Made by a program: the position numbers and the translations under genes. Below, in pieces: positions 1-7,993 of a DNA stretch of 56,645 nucleotides (position 1 is its first letter; each line of letters starts with the position of its first letter). The DNA is from Kiritimatiellia bacterium (lineage in GTDB: Bacteria; Verrucomicrobiota; Kiritimatiellia; CAIQIC01; Lenti-01). The stretch lies in the NCBI GenBank assembly GCA_028681135.1, contig JAQUJC010000011.1, forward strand, positions 1 to 56,645. Reading direction: 5' to 3'. The notes below the pieces were generated by a model. It ran no database searches and had not been told where the DNA came from. It saw only the letters and a list, made by a program, of their open reading frames with translations.

Positions 1-110
1 GCGAATTTGTTGATTTCGTCTGTGTCGCGTACGCCGATGTAGATCACCCACGCGTTGAAGGCCAGTGACAAGACAAGCAACGCAGCCATTGCAATTATCA
101 GTTTCTTCAT
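1..110 (-). CDS. Small membrane protein, partial (integron-cassette-like)
   Basis: The ORF starts at an ATG at 110 and runs off the left edge after 36 codons. It begins MKKLIIAMAALLVLSLAFNA and continues WVIYIGVRDTDEINKF, which is one hydrophobic segment with a positively charged N-terminus (signal anchor or signal peptide). A GATGGA ribosome-binding sequence lies upstream. Like the two cassette ORFs at the right end, its ATG is about 17 nt after a GTT core triplet (GTTCGAT on the minus strand, 121-127), and it is divergent from a recombinase gene. I infer a gene cassette next to attI. The function is not recognisable. Confidence 0.55.
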   Translation of the reverse strand, partial: MKKLIIAMAALLVLSLAFNAWVIYIGVRDTDEINKF

Positions 111-342
111 GATTTATTCCATCGAACAGTTTTATTGAGCCGACTTTAAGTCGTGTTTATGCCTTTGGGACAATCCTTATTTACTGAAATAAATTGTAGC
201 GGTTGCTGAGTGGGGGTCAAGCCTATAATGGATTGCAAAAGGATGAAGATATGGGGAACTGTAGAATTTAAGGGTTGTGCGCGAGATCGGCTTTATGCGG
301 GCTATACGTACAGGGACAAAGCCGAACTGGAAGGGGTTGACC
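111..342. other. attI-like spacer between cassette and recombinase
   Basis: A 232-bp non-coding spacer separates the leftward cassette ORF from the rightward recombinase fragment, which is the usual integron layout. It holds a GTT-type core (GTTCGAT read on the minus strand, 121-127), a small perfect palindrome CGACTTTAAGTCG at 141-153, and AT-rich sequence around 175-205 that could carry the divergent promoters. No recombination event is demonstrated; the attI assignment is inferred from position. Confidence 0.35.
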
Positions 343-654
343 ATGACTGAGCAGATTGTGGTGTTTGAAGATTGGGAACGGGTGATGAAAAAAACGGTGC
401 CGGTCGCACTTCAGGGGCCCTATCGGGAGGCCGTGGTGAAATTCCGTTACTGGCTGAGGGAGAAGGGGGAGTCAATATTCAATATTCAATATTCAATATC
501 CAATGATCAAGTGGGGGCGGACCTGATTCACCCACGGGCGAGCCCGTGGGGGTCTGAGGGAGGGGGGCAATATCCAATATTCAATATCCGATATCCAATG
601 TCCAAGTGGGGGGCGGGCCTGATTCACCCACGGGGCGAGCCCGTGGGGGTCTGA
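343..654 (+). pseudogene. Truncated tyrosine recombinase (integron-integrase-like) 5' fragment
   Basis: Translation probably starts at the ATG at 343, preceded by an AAGGGG motif. About 43 residues (MTEQIVVFEDWERVMKK..., ending LREKGES) look like the helical SAM-like core-binding domain of phage or integron integrases. From base 472 the frame reads only through a tandem repeat, giving a repetitive tail (IFNIQYS..., LIHPR...) and a stop at 652-654. The catalytic domain (R-H-R-Y residues) is missing, so the product cannot be active. It is divergent from a cassette ORF, as intI genes are. The family assignment rests on the short N-terminus and on context. Confidence 0.5.
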
Positions 655-690
655 GGGGAGGGAAGTCAATATTCAATATCCAATGACCAA
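472..690. repeat. Tandem repeat, ~96-bp unit, 2.3 copies
   Basis: Each unit starts with an AT-rich CAATATTCAATATCC-like tract, passes through CCAATG(A/T)(C/T)CAAG, and contains a hairpin (CCCACGGG-CGA-CCCGTGGG type) followed by GGTCTGAGGG. Units begin near 472, 568 and 666, and the third is cut after about 25 bp. The first unit interrupts the recombinase fragment. The third supplies the stop and the last few codons (LDIEY) of miaB on the opposite strand. This looks like a dispersed repeat that marks a rearrangement junction. Confidence 0.75.
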
Positions 691-2021
691 GCGGCTGTTG
701 GGACAACTGCTGGTTCAGCAATGAAGCTGAAGGGGCCCGCCCAGGTGATGCGCGCGCGGATCACGTCGCCGGGTTGGGCATCGGAATCATCCACGAAGAC
801 GGGTTTATAATCGGGGGTGCGGCCGTAGCGGCGGCCATTTTTCTCGATCCGTTCAACCAGAATTTCAACCGTCTGGCCGGTGCAGGGGGCATGTTTGCGG
901 GTCAGGCGCTGGCGCAAGGCGACTTCCAGGGCCACCCGGCGGCGTTCTTTTTCTGTTTCGGGGATATCGTCGGGCAGGTGGCGCGCCGACCAGGTGAGGG
1001 GGCGCGGGGAGTACTTGGCGATGCGGATCATATCGGGGTCGAGGCGCGCCATCAGGGCGAGGGTCGCCTCGAATTGGGCATCGGTTTCTCCCGGGAAACC
1101 GACAATGATATCGGTGGAGAGCCCGGCATCCGGGATGGCCGCGCGGATTTTGTCGATCAGGGTCTCATAATCGGCAACTGAATAGCCCCGGCGCATGGCC
1201 TGGAGGATGGCATCGGAGCCGGCCTGGACGGGCACTTCAAAGTAGGGGCAGAGCTTGGGGGTGGTGGCGACGGCGGCAATCAGGTCATCGGTGACCCAGC
1301 GCGGGTGACTGGTGAGGAAGCGCACGCGGGCGATGCCCGGGATGGCTGCCACGCGGCGGAGCAGGTCGGGAAGGAGGATTTCGCCGGGGCGGTCGAGGCC
1401 GTAGCGGTCGACAATCTGACCCAGCAGAATGACTTCCCGCACCCCGCGGTCCGCCAGGGCGGTGACTTCGGCCAGAATATCGGTGGAAGGGCGCGAGGTT
1501 TCGCCGCCACGGCGATAGGGGATGACGCAATAGGTGCAGGCATGGGAGCAGCCCAACACAATGGGGACATGGGCCACTACGGTGCGCCCGGTTTGGGAAT
1601 CGGGCAGGGGTGGGGGCAGACAGCCCTCGGCGCTGGCATCGGAAAGAATGGCGACGCCCTGCTCGCGCAGGAATTGCTGCAACGGTTCCAGATCGGACGG
1701 CGGCAAGAACAGGTCCACATCGGGGAAGCGCTCTCGCAAGGCGGCATGTTCCTGGGGGATACGGCCGACCAGACAGCCCATGAGGGCCACGACGCAATCC
1801 GGATTGTGCTGTTTGAGTTCTGCGACATGGCGAAGGCGTCCATAGGCCTTGTCTTCGGCCTGCTGGCGCACCACGCAGGTATTCAGGAGCAACAGCGAGG
1901 CCTCCCGGGCTTGGGCCACAGGGCGCAGGCCAGCGGATTCGAGCAAGGCGGCAGCGCGCAAGGCGTCGGCCTCGTTCATCTGGCATCCGATGGTCCAGAG
2001 GTGATAGGTGGAAAGGCGCAA
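666..2021 (-). CDS. miaB: tRNA-i6A37 methylthiotransferase (MiaB family)
   Basis: This is a radical-SAM enzyme that adds a methylthio group to N6-isopentenyladenosine at tRNA position 37. The N-terminal UPF0004 domain shows the three cluster cysteines C13, C49 and C83 (TIGCQMNEAD, LNTCVVR, LMGCLVG). The radical-SAM CxxxCxxC is at 158/162/165 (GCSHACTYC), and a TRAM-like C-terminus ends near residue 440. The 451-residue length is normal for the family. The start is TTG at 2021; the first ATG (residue 15) would lose C13. The last residues WSLDIEY and the stop come from the adjacent tandem repeat. The upstream gene ends 21 bp away. MiaB is more likely than MtaB or RimO from overall layout, but this was not tested by phylogeny. 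Confidence 0.85.
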   Translation of the reverse strand: MRLSTYHLWTIGCQMNEADALRAAALLESAGLRPVAQAREASLLLLNTCVVRQQAEDKAYGRLRHVAELKQHNPDCVVALMGCLVGRIPQEHAALRERFPDVDLFLPPSDLEPLQQFLREQGVAILSDASAEGCLPPPLPDSQTGRTVVAHVPIVLGCSHACTYCVIPYRRGGETSRPSTDILAEVTALADRGVREVILLGQIVDRYGLDRPGEILLPDLLRRVAAIPGIARVRFLTSHPRWVTDDLIAAVATTPKLCPYFEVPVQAGSDAILQAMRRGYSVADYETLIDKIRAAIPDAGLSTDIIVGFPGETDAQFEATLALMARLDPDMIRIAKYSPRPLTWSARHLPDDIPETEKERRRVALEVALRQRLTRKHAPCTGQTVEILVERIEKNGRRYGRTPDYKPVFVDDSDAQPGDVIRARITWAGPFSFIAEPAVVPTAAWSLDIEY

Positions 2022-2042
2022 GCGGGCAGTCGGGAGACGCGT

Positions 2043-2606
2043 TCAGCGTTTCTTTTTGGGGGCGGGGGGGGCGGCCTTGGCCTTGGCCGATGATTTGCCC
2101 CTGGACGGGGCCGGCCCCTTGGCCTTGGAAGGCTTCGGGGCGGGTGTCTTGACCCGGGGCGCTGGTTTCGCTTTGGGCTTGGCGGTTGTTTTGGGCGGGA
2201 CCTTTGCCTTGGGCTTGACCTTGGGTTTTGCGGTGGCCTTGGATTTGGGCTTAGGTTTGGAAGCAGCCGCGGGCGATTTTTTGGTCGTCTGTGGTGTCTT
2301 GACCTTGGGACGCGGGGGTGGTGGGGGGGGCAAATTGAAGGGAGCTTCGTCGTCGGTCATATCCGGTTCGTCATCGTTGAAGTCCCCCAGGAGCAGCAGG
2401 GCTTTTTCTTCCTCGTCGACCTCCTCGTCGTCATCGTCAAAATCCGCCTGAGCCGCGCAATCAAGGCAGAGATGGGAATTGGGGAAACACGCCGAGCAGA
2501 ATTCGATTCCGCACAAAGTGCATTCCCGCATGAAATCTTCCCCGTGCAAATCACATCCGCTGCCAAATCCGCCGTAGGGGTTGAATTCTTCTTCATCAAA
2601 ACGCAT
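2043..2606 (-). CDS. Zinc-finger protein with acidic middle and histone-H1-like tail
   Basis: I do not recognise a named family for this 187-residue protein. Residues 18-52 carry a cluster of Cys and His (CDLH, CTLCGIEFCSAC, HLCLDCA) that could bind zinc. Residues ~55-88 are strongly acidic (DDDDEEVDEEE). The last ~95 residues are Pro/Lys/Ala-rich with PKPKSKA- and AKPK-like repeats, resembling histone H1-like bacterial tails. Such tails usually bind DNA or RNA; that is inference here. It lies 21 bp upstream of miaB and is probably co-transcribed with it. Confidence 0.6.
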   Translation of the reverse strand: MRFDEEEFNPYGGFGSGCDLHGEDFMRECTLCGIEFCSACFPNSHLCLDCAAQADFDDDDEEVDEEEKALLLLGDFNDDEPDMTDDEAPFNLPPPPPPRPKVKTPQTTKKSPAAASKPKPKSKATAKPKVKPKAKVPPKTTAKPKAKPAPRVKTPAPKPSKAKGPAPSRGKSSAKAKAAPPAPKKKR

Positions 2607-2803
2607 GGCCGACTCCCGTTTAAGTTAGGTGCTATTGCACTGGCGGGCCTTCCACGAAACCCGCTGGACTATGGGTACTGTTCTCATGGTCTGTGCGATG
2701 CGTCAAGGGGGGGGAGCCAAAAATGTGAAAATAATTTTTTGTTTGCGGCGGCCGTGGGCTTCGTAGAGAGTAGGGGGGTGCGTGCGGGGAACGCGAGAGA
2801 ACA

Positions 2804-3994
2804 ATGAAATCGGCTTTTTGGAAAAAAATGATCGAGCGGCTAGATCGCCTGGATCCGAGCAGTGTCCAGGCGCAATTTATGCGGCTGGCGTCGGAGCGGG
2901 GGCGATTGGAGACCATATTTCACGCACTGCGCGAAGGAATCCTGGTATTGGATGCGCAGGGTCGGGTGACCTATGCCAATCGCGCGGCGGGGCGTTTACT
3001 GGGCCTGGATGAGGCGACCGCCATCGGGCAGCCGATGAGCCGTTGGATCGAAGAGGTCGATTGGCAAGGGCTATCGCAACTGGCCACGCCCGAATGGGGC
3101 CGCATGGCCGCCCGCGAAATTGAAATATTCTATCCCGAGCACCGGTTTCTGGAAATGTATCTCGCCCCGTTGGAGTCGCCGGAAGAAAACGGGCGACCGG
3201 GGGTGGTGATGATTGTGCGCGATGTGACACGGGAGCGCGACCAGGCGGCCGAGCTGGTCGAATCCGAGCGGTTGAATGCCATTCTGATGCTGGCGGCAGG
3301 CGTGGCGCATGAGATTGGCAATCCGCTCAACTCCCTGGGCATTCACATGCAACTGATGGACCGCGAACTGCGTGCCCTGCCGGAGGATTCCCGCGTGCCG
3401 TTGCAGGACTTGCTCACTGTGGCCCGGGGTGAAATAAGCCGCTTGGACCAAATTCTCACGCAGTTTCTCAAGGCGATCCGGCCCAGCCTGCCGAATTTTG
3501 AACGCGGGGCACTGCCGGAGATCGTGGCAGAGACGCTCACTACGCTTGCGGCAGAAATCACAGATCGCCAGGTGGTGGTCGAGGTGGAGCCATCCGACGA
3601 TCTGCCGCAGGCATGGGTTGATCGTTCACAGGTGCGCCAGGCCTTTTTCAATGTGATCCGCAATGCGCTCCAGGCCATGGCCGGCGGCGGGGTGCTGCGC
3701 ATCTCCTATGCGACCTCGGAGCGGATGGTCGGTGCGATATTCCAGGACACTGGGCCAGGCATGGATCCTGAGCGAATGGGCGATCTCTTCCAGCCATTTG
3801 AGACGACGAAGGCCTCGGGACACGGGATGGGCCTGATGATTGTCCAGCGGATTGTGCGCGATCATGGCGGAACCGTCATGGTCGATAGCCTGCCGGACGG
3901 GACGCGGATTCAGTTGAATTTCCGGCGCGACGATCAGCGCATCCGTTTGTTGGCCCCGCCCGCGCCCCCCCCCTCTGGCGAGGCCGATTCGTGA
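2804..3994 (+). CDS. PAS-domain sensor histidine kinase, NtrB-like
   Basis: A 396-residue cytoplasmic kinase with no membrane segments. A PAS domain occupies ~35-145 (ILVLDAQGRVTYANRAAGRL). The H-box has phospho-acceptor H169 (AAGVAHEIGNPLNSL). The catalytic domain has an N-box (FFNVIRNALQAM), a G1 box (DTGPGMDPERM), an F-box (LFQPFETTK) and a G2 box (GHGMGLMIVQRI). It ends in a proline-rich stretch. Its stop overlaps the GTG start of the next gene by 4 bp, so the two form a translationally coupled two-component system. The absence of a membrane anchor points to a cytoplasmic signal. The actual stimulus is unknown. Confidence 0.88.
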   Translation: MKSAFWKKMIERLDRLDPSSVQAQFMRLASERGRLETIFHALREGILVLDAQGRVTYANRAAGRLLGLDEATAIGQPMSRWIEEVDWQGLSQLATPEWGRMAAREIEIFYPEHRFLEMYLAPLESPEENGRPGVVMIVRDVTRERDQAAELVESERLNAILMLAAGVAHEIGNPLNSLGIHMQLMDRELRALPEDSRVPLQDLLTVARGEISRLDQILTQFLKAIRPSLPNFERGALPEIVAETLTTLAAEITDRQVVVEVEPSDDLPQAWVDRSQVRQAFFNVIRNALQAMAGGGVLRISYATSERMVGAIFQDTGPGMDPERMGDLFQPFETTKASGHGMGLMIVQRIVRDHGGTVMVDSLPDGTRIQLNFRRDDQRIRLLAPPAPPPSGEADS

Positions 3995-5355
3995 GCGCCA
4001 AACCGGTCATTCTGGTGGTGGACGACGAAAAGAACACCCGCGAAGGGCTGGCTCGTGCGCTGCGTAGCGATTACACGGTGATGGAAGCCGAGAATGGCCT
4101 GCGGGCGCTGGAGTGGCTGGAGACTCATCACGCCGATGTGGTGTTGTCGGATTTGCGCATGCCCGGCATGGATGGCATGACGCTGCTGACGCGGTTGCTA
4201 TCGCGCGATCCGCGGCCCATCCTGATTTTGCTGACAGCCTATGGCAGCATCGAAACGGCGGTGGAAGCCATGAAGCGCGGGGCCTACGACTTTCTGGCCA
4301 AGCCAGTGAATCTGGATCGCCTAGAGCTGCTGCTTGAGCGCGCGCTGGCGGAAGGCCGCCTCGGCGAAGAAAATCGGCGGCTCAAGGCGCAACTCGAAGA
4401 AAAATATGGATTTGAGAACATCATTGGCGCGTCGCCGGCCATGCAAGAAGTGTTTGATATCATCCGCCAGGTCGCGCCCACGCGCACGACGGTACTGATT
4501 CAGGGTGAAAGTGGCACTGGCAAGGAACTGGTGGCACGCGCACTGCACCAATGCAGTCCGCGTGCACCAGGCCCGTTTATTCCGGTGCATTGTGCCGCCC
4601 TGGCGCCGACGCTGCTGGAAAGCGAACTGTTCGGGCATGAAAAAGGTGCCTTTACGGGAGCCACAGAACGCCGCCGCGGGCGCTTTGAATTGGCGGATGG
4701 CGGCACCTTATTTTTGGATGAAATCAGCGAAATCGATGCCTCGTTGCAGGTGAAGATTTTACGTGTGCTGGAGGAACGTCAGTTTGAGCGGGTGGGCGGC
4801 ACCCAGCCGGTGAATGTGGATGTGCGGCTGGTGGCGGCGACCAACCGTGACCTGAAACAGATGGTGGCGGATGGCTCCTTCCGCGAGGACCTGTTCTATC
4901 GCCTGTATGTGGTCAATTTGGCGCTGCCGCCCTTGCGGGACCGCGATGGCGATATTGTATTGCTGGCCCAGCACTATCTGCAAGCCCTGGCGGCGGAGCA
5001 TGGTCGCGCTGTTTCCGGCTTTACCCCCGAGGCCATGGAGGCCTTGTCGGCCCATGCCTGGCCCGGCAACGTGCGTGAGTTGCGCAATGTGATCGAACGC
5101 ATGGTGGTGCTGAGTAATGGCGGCAAACTGACGGTGCGCGACTTGCCCCAGACCCTGCGCACGCGCTCCGGGCAGCCTGATATGACGTCGCGGGCAGGGC
5201 GGCGGCTACGCGATGCGGAACGGCATATGATTGAAGAGGCCTTGGGTCGGCACAAAGGCAACCGCACTCAGGCGGCCGCCGATCTGGGCATCAGCCGCCG
5301 TACACTGCACCGCAAACTCAATGAATATGGCCTGCGCGAGACCCGCGAGACCTAG
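3991..5355 (+). CDS. NtrC-family sigma-54-dependent response regulator
   Basis: This 454-residue regulator has three domains. The receiver domain (1-120) has the acidic pair D11/D12, phospho-acceptor D54 and the SDLRMPGMDG motif. The AAA+ sigma-54 interaction domain has Walker A GESGTGKE near residue 172 and an intact GAFTGA loop near 219, needed to contact sigma-54 RNA polymerase. A Fis-type helix-turn-helix is at the C-terminus (NRTQAAADLGISRRTLHRKL). The GTG start overlaps the kinase stop by 4 bp. It should activate sigma-54 promoters when phosphorylated by the kinase. I found no convincing -24/-12 promoter nearby, so the target is unknown. Confidence 0.92.
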   Translation: MSAKPVILVVDDEKNTREGLARALRSDYTVMEAENGLRALEWLETHHADVVLSDLRMPGMDGMTLLTRLLSRDPRPILILLTAYGSIETAVEAMKRGAYDFLAKPVNLDRLELLLERALAEGRLGEENRRLKAQLEEKYGFENIIGASPAMQEVFDIIRQVAPTRTTVLIQGESGTGKELVARALHQCSPRAPGPFIPVHCAALAPTLLESELFGHEKGAFTGATERRRGRFELADGGTLFLDEISEIDASLQVKILRVLEERQFERVGGTQPVNVDVRLVAATNRDLKQMVADGSFREDLFYRLYVVNLALPPLRDRDGDIVLLAQHYLQALAAEHGRAVSGFTPEAMEALSAHAWPGNVRELRNVIERMVVLSNGGKLTVRDLPQTLRTRSGQPDMTSRAGRRLRDAERHMIEEALGRHKGNRTQAAADLGISRRTLHRKLNEYGLRETRET

Positions 5356-5372
5356 GGAAGGACGGTAAGACC

Positions 5373-7112
5373 ATGGCGCTTCAATTTGAATCCAGTCTGC
5401 AGAACTTGGTGTATCAGATGGATGCCGGTTCCGGGCGCAAGGTGATTCAGGCCGTCCTGTTTGGCCTGTTTGCGGTGGCGATGGCCGCGCTGTATACCTT
5501 CAGTAATTTCCAGGGCCTGCGGGATGCCCGGGCATTTGAGGAAGCGCAGTTGGCGCGCAACATTGTTCGCACCGGACAGTTGCAGACGCAGTGCGTCCGC
5601 CCCCTGTCGATGGGGCATCTGATTGAGCGCGATCCGGCGGGGAATGGCGCGGTGCAGACGCACCCGGATTTACTGCACCCCCCGTTATGGCCCCTGACGC
5701 TGGCGGCCGTATGGCGCGTGATTGGCAGTCCGGAGACCGGTGCGCCCACCACGGCGACCGTCCAAGGCTGGGATTATCTACCCGTGGCGCTCAGCCATAT
5801 GTTTACCATCTTATCCGCGCTATGGATTTGGCTGATTGGGCGGAAGCTATTTGATTTGCGTGTGGCCGGTCTCTCGGCTGGCGCTTTTTTGATCAGCGAC
5901 ATGGTCTGGCGCCACAGCGTCCTGGGGGGCGACATGGGCCTGGCCCTGTTCTGTGTCCTGGGGGCGGTGTATGCGGCGCTCTGGGCCGGCGAGACACCGG
6001 TAGGCGTGCCGCCGGATGAGGGCGCGGGCTCCGCCTGGCGCTGGTTGCTGCCGCTGGTGGGCTCGGCCCTGCTGACCGCCGGGGCCTTTTTAACCCGCTA
6101 TATCACGGGCACCATTGGGCTGGCGTTATTTTTCTATTTGGGCACCTCTCGCCGCCGCCATGCCTGGGCGCACGCCAGCGTGTACGTGGGGTTGGTTGTG
6201 CTGCTGGTGATGCCCTGGCTGGTACGCAATATCCTGGCCTGTGGCCATCCGCTTGGCCTGGTATTTCACGCTATGTTGACGGACAGCTATTTATTCCCCG
6301 GCGATGTGCTATTTCGGAGCCTGGCGCCCGAGCTGCCCGATTTTGGGGCGGCGCTTTATGCGGTGCAGCTCAAAATGATGGCCAATCTGCGTCAGTTTTC
6401 AGTGCAGGGTCTCGGGTGGGCGGATGGCGGGATACTGCTGGCGCTGTTCGGGGCGATGTATCTCCATCGGTTTGTGCGCCCCTCCAGCCGGCGTTTACGC
6501 TGGTGCCTGATACCGGCGGCGCTGGTGCTGGTGCTGGTTGCGTCGACCTTTGGCGAAGAAAGCCTGCGCGGATTGGTCGTGTATTGGCCGCTGGCCATTC
6601 CGTATGCCTGGGCCTTTTTCCTGGTGTTGCTGGACCGCTTGCAATTTGAAATCCGATTCTTTGCGGCCGCGGCCATCAGTATTGTGATGTTTTTGGCAGG
6701 CCTGCCGCTCCTGCTCAACGTGTTGCCGCCGCGCACCGGCCTGCCGTATCCGCCCTATTTTCACCGCTACATTGGCTGGGTGTCCAACATGCTGGAGCCG
6801 GGGGATGTGATGGTGACCGACATCCCGTGGGCGACAGCATGGTATGGGGGCAAAACGGCCATTTTGCTGCCGGACCACATCGACGATTTCTATACCATCC
6901 ACGAGCACCATCAGCCCATTGCCATGGCCTATTTCACGACGGAGACCCGCAACAAACCGTGGGTGCGCGGGCTGTCGGACCCCAGCGCCCCTGAGCATAG
7001 CTGGTACCAGATATTCGCGGAAGGCAAGGTGCCGACGAATTTCCCGCTTACGCACGGGCGATTCATTGCGGGGACGGATCAGTTTTTGCTGGCCGACCGT
7101 GTTCGCTGGTGA
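5373..7112 (+). CDS. Polytopic GT-C-type glycosyltransferase (ArnT/PMT-like)
   Basis: A 579-residue integral membrane protein. A short cytoplasmic N-terminus and a first membrane helix (~27-45) are followed by an acidic first loop (GLRDARAFEEAQLARNI) and HPDLLHPPLWPLTLA. That arrangement is typical of GT-C enzymes that transfer sugars from polyprenyl phosphates. Roughly ten hydrophobic helices follow, then a soluble C-terminal part of ~130 residues. It starts 17 bp after the response regulator with a GGGAAGGACGG ribosome-binding region, so it may share that operon. Its 3' end overlaps the convergent hydrolase gene by 34 bp. Donor and acceptor cannot be read from the sequence. Confidence 0.65.
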   Translation: MALQFESSLQNLVYQMDAGSGRKVIQAVLFGLFAVAMAALYTFSNFQGLRDARAFEEAQLARNIVRTGQLQTQCVRPLSMGHLIERDPAGNGAVQTHPDLLHPPLWPLTLAAVWRVIGSPETGAPTTATVQGWDYLPVALSHMFTILSALWIWLIGRKLFDLRVAGLSAGAFLISDMVWRHSVLGGDMGLALFCVLGAVYAALWAGETPVGVPPDEGAGSAWRWLLPLVGSALLTAGAFLTRYITGTIGLALFFYLGTSRRRHAWAHASVYVGLVVLLVMPWLVRNILACGHPLGLVFHAMLTDSYLFPGDVLFRSLAPELPDFGAALYAVQLKMMANLRQFSVQGLGWADGGILLALFGAMYLHRFVRPSSRRLRWCLIPAALVLVLVASTFGEESLRGLVVYWPLAIPYAWAFFLVLLDRLQFEIRFFAAAAISIVMFLAGLPLLLNVLPPRTGLPYPPYFHRYIGWVSNMLEPGDVMVTDIPWATAWYGGKTAILLPDHIDDFYTIHEHHQPIAMAYFTTETRNKPWVRGLSDPSAPEHSWYQIFAEGKVPTNFPLTHGRFIAGTDQFLLADRVRW

Positions 7113-7987
7113 AGGGATTGGTGAGACTGAGCCAACCCGAACAATCCAGGCGAACGTACTTTTGGCGCAAGGACGTCAGTTTGAGGTAGGGGGTCGTTGA
7201 CCAAGACGCGGTACCAGTGGGCCCAATAGGCCGCCGACGTGCGGTAACCGCTATGGTGCTTACCGATGGCGGTTGTGCAATCCACCAGGTATAGGTTGGG
7301 GCAGGCGCGGAGAATTGTGGCCGGTCGGCGCGGACCGGTGCAGCCCAATGCCTTTTGAATGCCGTCGGCCAGGTCGCCGACGGGATAGCTGCGCCGCAGG
7401 ACTTCGTCGCGCCGGGAATAATAGACGAATCCGCGCTCACACAGGCCGAGCGACGAGTGGAACATCCGGCCCGGTTCAAGGATGGAATGGTCTACTGCGG
7501 CGGCGGCGAGCAAAAGATTGTCGAGGCGAGGGCCATTTTTGCGACGCAGGGCGGAGAGCACAACGCGACACCCGAGCGAGTGAGCTTCGACATCCACCGC
7601 GAGCGCCACAGCCGTCAAGGCCTGGAGGAAGGGACGCAGGCGCAGACCAGCGCGGTTGGCGGTGGCGCGGGCCGCGGCATAGGCCGGCGCGGTCCAGCCT
7701 GGCCACGCGAATCCTATCACCAGGCCATAGCCCTGCGGCCCGATCACACCGGAGGTCGTCATGCGCACCTGCATGTCGGCATAAGCCTCGAGGATGGACG
7801 GCAGCGAATTGTTGTAGCCATGGATGATCACGCACACTCGTTGGCCGGTGGCCTGCTGTAGCCCATCGTCCCACGTCGCGGGGTGCCCGTCGTAGGGGTG
7901 GGCGGGGTCGGGATAGTTCCGAAACTGCAAGGCCGGCGACAGCCAGCGGGAGGAATCGAAATGCCGCCGACAGCTTGCGAGGAACAT
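7079..7987 (-). CDS. Alpha/beta hydrolase (DUF900-like)
   Basis: The 302-residue protein has an oxyanion-loop motif VCVIIHGYNNS (~51-61), an FAWPGW strand/turn and a nucleophile elbow AHSLGCRVVLSAL with the catalytic Ser in GHSxG-like form (HSLGC). This pattern matches the alpha/beta hydrolase family of unknown function known as DUF900. There is no signal peptide. It sits 6 bp downstream of the Ser/Thr kinase gene, implying co-transcription, and its 3' end overlaps the convergent membrane glycosyltransferase gene. The substrate is unknown. Confidence 0.7.
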   Translation of the reverse strand: MFLASCRRHFDSSRWLSPALQFRNYPDPAHPYDGHPATWDDGLQQATGQRVCVIIHGYNNSLPSILEAYADMQVRMTTSGVIGPQGYGLVIGFAWPGWTAPAYAAARATANRAGLRLRPFLQALTAVALAVDVEAHSLGCRVVLSALRRKNGPRLDNLLLAAAAVDHSILEPGRMFHSSLGLCERGFVYYSRRDEVLRRSYPVGDLADGIQKALGCTGPRRPATILRACPNLYLVDCTTAIGKHHSGYRTSAAYWAHWYRVLVNDPLPQTDVLAPKVRSPGLFGLAQSHQSLHQRTRSASKN

Positions 7988-7993
7988 GATGGT

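Noticed and set aside
4530..4550. Sigma-54 promoter (TGGCAC...TGC) near the NtrC gene
   Set aside because: It lies inside the regulator's own coding sequence and the -12 element does not fit.
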